Below are positions 6,947 through 9,027 of a stretch of DNA of 9,027 bases, piece after piece. The position numbers and the translations under genes were made by a program. The notes beneath the pieces were generated by a model. The model had not been told where the DNA came from. It worked only from the letters and a program-made list of their open reading frames with translations, and did not search any database. This stretch comes from Reyranella sp. GTDB lineage: Bacteria > Pseudomonadota > Alphaproteobacteria > Reyranellales > Reyranellaceae. Each line of letters opens with the position of its first letter. Position 1 is the first letter of the stretch. Location of the stretch: the NCBI GenBank assembly GCA_016780605.1, contig JADHLS010000158.1:1-9027 (forward strand). The letters run 5' to 3'.

Positions 6947-8950
6947 ATGAGCACTCCCCGTCGTGCGTTCGTCGTCATGCCGTTCGGCAAGAAGAAGCTG
7001 ACCAAGAAGATCGAGATCGACTGCGACGACATCTACAAGCGGCTGCTGGAGCCCGCCATCACCGCCGCCGGTCTCAAGGCGCACCGTGCCGATGCCGACC
7101 GGCGCGGTGGGTCGATCCACCTCGACATGTTCCAGGACCTGCTGCTGGCGGAGTTCGTCGTCGCCGACCTCACCATGGACAATCCCAACGTCTGGTACGA
7201 GATCGGCGTGCGCCACGCGCTGCGGTCGGGTGGCACGGTGATGACCTATGCGGCGCGCGAAAAGTTGCCGTTCGACATCGCTGGACAGCGCATGCAGCGC
7301 TATACCCTGAAGGACGGCAAGCTCGATCCCGAAAAGCTGGACGCCGAGTGCAAGGCCCTCACCGAGATGATCAAGGCCACGCTGGGAGCCTGGCGGGGCC
7401 GGCGCGCCAGCCCGGTCTACCAGCAGATCCCCAGCCTGAAAGAGCCCGATTGGAAGTCACTCAAGGTCGGGGACGTCAACGAATACTGGCAATCGCTCGA
7501 AGCCTGGGAGCAACGCATTGCCGTTGCGCGTCGCAAGCAACGACCGGGCGACATTCTCGTGCTCGCGGAAGAGACACCCAACAGCCTGCTCGAATTCGAG
7601 GCCCTGCGTACGGCCGCCAAGACGCTGCTGCAGATGAACAGACCGCTCTATGCGCTCAAGATCATCGAGCAGGCGCGCGAGCTCGATCCGGACGACGTGC
7701 AGGCCATCCAGATCCAAGGTATGGCGCAGGGCCGGGCGGAGCGCTACGCCGAGGCGCGGGAACTCCTGGGCAAGCTGGCCGAGAAGCAGAAAGACGGTGA
7801 GACCCAGGGAATCTTCGCCCGCACCTGGAAGGATGAGTGGAGCCAGCTGTGGAACAGCCATCCGCAGCGCAATGATGCCCCCGTCGAGGCGGCAATGGAC
7901 ACCGCGGCAACCCTGCAGAATGCCGCGAACGCCTACTATGAAGCCTTCCGGTTCGCGCCCGCCGATTACTATCCCGGCATCAACGCGCTCACTCTGGGGC
8001 GGCTTTGGGAGCACGTCACCAAACGCAAGAGCGCGCTGCCGCTCGACGACATAGCCAAGGGCGTGAGCTGGACGGTCGGGGTCGCGATCGCGGGAAAGAA
8101 AGACTATTGGACGCTCGCCACGCGTGCCGAGATGGCATTGGTCGAGGGGCGCAAGGAAGCAGCGCTCGAAGACTATGCCGAAGCGACGGCTCTTGCCGTG
8201 GCGGACCGCGAGCGGTTCCCGCTCGACTCATCCAGTCGGCAACTCGACTTTCTAGGCGTCCTCGGGTTCCAGCCCGACATTGTTGCCGAGGCGGCCAAGA
8301 TCATCGATCGGGCCGAGAAGCAGCTCGATGGACTGATCGGCGGCCGCAAGCCTGCCGATCCCGAGCCGCAGCGCGTCGTGGTGTTCAGCGGCCACATGAT
8401 CGACAATCCCGCCGATCGCGGGCCGGGCAAGGCCAAGCCGGAGCGGTTTCCGGCTCGCAACATCGATGCGGTGGCTGCCGAGATCCGCAAACGTCTCGAT
8501 ACGGTCGGAGCCGCGGCAGGAGATGTCGGCTTGTGCGGCGGTGCCTGCGGCGGCGACCTGCTGTTCGCCGAGGCCTGCTTGGAGCGCGGCATGCGGGTGG
8601 AACTGCGCCTGGCGCGCAACGAGGCGGAGTTCATGGCGGAATCGGTGACCTTCGCCGACCCCACTCATCGCTGGGAGAGGAGCTTCGAGACGGTCAGGGA
8701 CAACCAGAAGACCACGACCTTCATCATGCCTCAGGAACTCGGCCCGGCGCCGGAGGGCGTCAGCGTCCACGACCGCTGCAACCGCTGGATCCTCTACAGC
8801 GCACTGTCGATGGGCCTCAGGAAGACCTCGTTCATCACGCTGTGGAATGGCGAGCCAGGAGACGGTCCGGGCGGTACGCAGCACATGGTCGAGTTGGTGC
8901 GCAAGCTCACCGGACGTCAGCCGGAAATCTTCGATCCTAAGACGGTGTGA
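6947..8950 (+). CDS. NDRT/TIR-like – TRAFs-binding (TPR) – SLOG three-domain protein
   Basis: A 667-aa multidomain protein. Residues about 6-150 resemble the nucleoside 2-deoxyribosyltransferase/TIR-like fold: AFVVMPFGK (7-15), GGSIHLDMFQDLLLAEF (54-70) and VADLTMDNPNVWYEIGVRHAL (72-92), with Glu85 in the place of the catalytic Glu of these glycosidases. Residues about 200-355 match the TRAFs-binding domain (DUF4071; central part of MAP3K5/ASK1): TPR-like ALKIIEQARELDPDDVQA (236-253), RTWKDEW (292-298), then YYEAFRFAPADYYPGINALTL (330-350). Helical repeats appear to continue to about 460. Residues about 476-660 look like a SLOG Rossmannoid: VVVFSGHMID (477-486), LCGGACGGDLLFAEACLERG (529-548), HDRCNRWILYSAL (608-620) and GDGPGGTQHM (638-647). 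Family knowledge: NDRT/TIR folds cleave N-glycosidic bonds, and SLOG domains bind or process nucleotide-derived ligands. Both activities are inferred here. No signal peptide or membrane segment is visible; predicted cytosolic. It sits between the patatin gene and the DUF4062 gene. Confidence 0.85.
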   Translation: MSTPRRAFVVMPFGKKKLTKKIEIDCDDIYKRLLEPAITAAGLKAHRADADRRGGSIHLDMFQDLLLAEFVVADLTMDNPNVWYEIGVRHALRSGGTVMTYAAREKLPFDIAGQRMQRYTLKDGKLDPEKLDAECKALTEMIKATLGAWRGRRASPVYQQIPSLKEPDWKSLKVGDVNEYWQSLEAWEQRIAVARRKQRPGDILVLAEETPNSLLEFEALRTAAKTLLQMNRPLYALKIIEQARELDPDDVQAIQIQGMAQGRAERYAEARELLGKLAEKQKDGETQGIFARTWKDEWSQLWNSHPQRNDAPVEAAMDTAATLQNAANAYYEAFRFAPADYYPGINALTLGRLWEHVTKRKSALPLDDIAKGVSWTVGVAIAGKKDYWTLATRAEMALVEGRKEAALEDYAEATALAVADRERFPLDSSSRQLDFLGVLGFQPDIVAEAAKIIDRAEKQLDGLIGGRKPADPEPQRVVVFSGHMIDNPADRGPGKAKPERFPARNIDAVAAEIRKRLDTVGAAAGDVGLCGGACGGDLLFAEACLERGMRVELRLARNEAEFMAESVTFADPTHRWERSFETVRDNQKTTTFIMPQELGPAPEGVSVHDRCNRWILYSALSMGLRKTSFITLWNGEPGDGPGGTQHMVELVRKLTGRQPEIFDPKTV

Positions 8951-8952
8951 CG

Positions 8953-9027
8953 ATGCCGCGCGAGATCCGCATCTTCCTGTCGACACCGTCCGACATCGTC
9001 GAGGAGAAGCGGGCGCTCGCCGCGCTC
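8953..9027 (+). CDS. DUF4062-domain protein, N-terminus only (runs off right edge)
   Basis: The ATG at 8953, only 2 bases after the preceding stop, opens 25 codons to the window end: MPREIRIFLSTPSDIV followed by EEKRALAAL. This matches the start of DUF4062 (pattern xIFLSSPxDVxEER), a TIR/Rossmann-like domain usually found at the front of large proteins that continue into STAND/NACHT NTPases with TPR or WD repeats, or into other sensor modules. What follows here is unseen. No Shine-Dalgarno sequence precedes it, so translation is probably coupled to the upstream gene. That places it in the same operon and makes it a likely partner of the patatin and the TIR-like/SLOG protein. Confidence 0.7.
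   Translation, partial: MPREIRIFLSTPSDIVEEKRALAAL

Noticed and set aside
6862..7800. 312-codon plus-strand frame overlapping the TIR-like/SLOG gene
   Set aside because: No motifs and Arg-rich; the overlapping frame from 6947 carries several family signatures and a strong ribosome binding site.

Overview
The window looks like chromosomal DNA of a high-GC proteobacterium, most likely an alphaproteobacterium (Reyranella-like or another Rhodospirillales/Hyphomicrobiales lineage; an inference from gene families and base composition only). Coding density is high, and nearly every third codon position is G or C. This produces many long spurious frames, including an unbroken antisense one across the whole gamma-glutamyltransferase-like gene. 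No tRNA, rRNA, CRISPR array, insertion sequence or long repeat is visible. No gap between genes exceeds about 110 bases.

Layout. At the left edge a minus-strand gene (first 33 codons present) is divergent from a plus-strand series, with only 35 bp between the two start codons. The plus strand then carries three housekeeping-type genes: an 886-aa ADP-forming acyl-CoA synthetase fused to a C-terminal GNAT acetyltransferase (Pat-like architecture); a 378-aa membrane-anchored divergent polysaccharide deacetylase (YibQ/DUF610 type); and a 538-aa gamma-glutamyltransferase-family Ntn-hydrolase that lacks most residues expected to hold a gamma-glutamyl group. These are separated by 67-75 bp gaps and have no obvious shared pathway.

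The right 3.2 kb (from about 5.8 kb) is different in character. It begins with a 373-aa patatin-like phospholipase. Next, 24 bp downstream, is a 667-aa three-part protein: an N-terminal nucleoside-deoxyribosyltransferase/TIR-like domain, a central TRAFs-binding/TPR domain (the family of the central region of ASK1/MAP3K5), and a C-terminal SLOG-type Rossmannoid domain. Only 2 bp later comes the start of a gene whose first 25 codons read like a DUF4062 domain, often the N-terminus of STAND/NACHT-type NTPases. All three run in the same direction and appear translationally linked.

Interpretation. This cluster combines a membrane-attacking lipase, a predicted nucleotide-modifying and nucleotide-binding protein, and possibly a STAND-type sensor. 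Those are the usual parts of nucleotide-signal-driven anti-phage or abortive-infection systems such as CBASS and Thoeris, but no CD-NTase or cyclase is in the window. It is the best candidate here for an undescribed conflict system. The third gene is cut by the window edge, so the composition is incomplete and a defence role is inferred, not shown.
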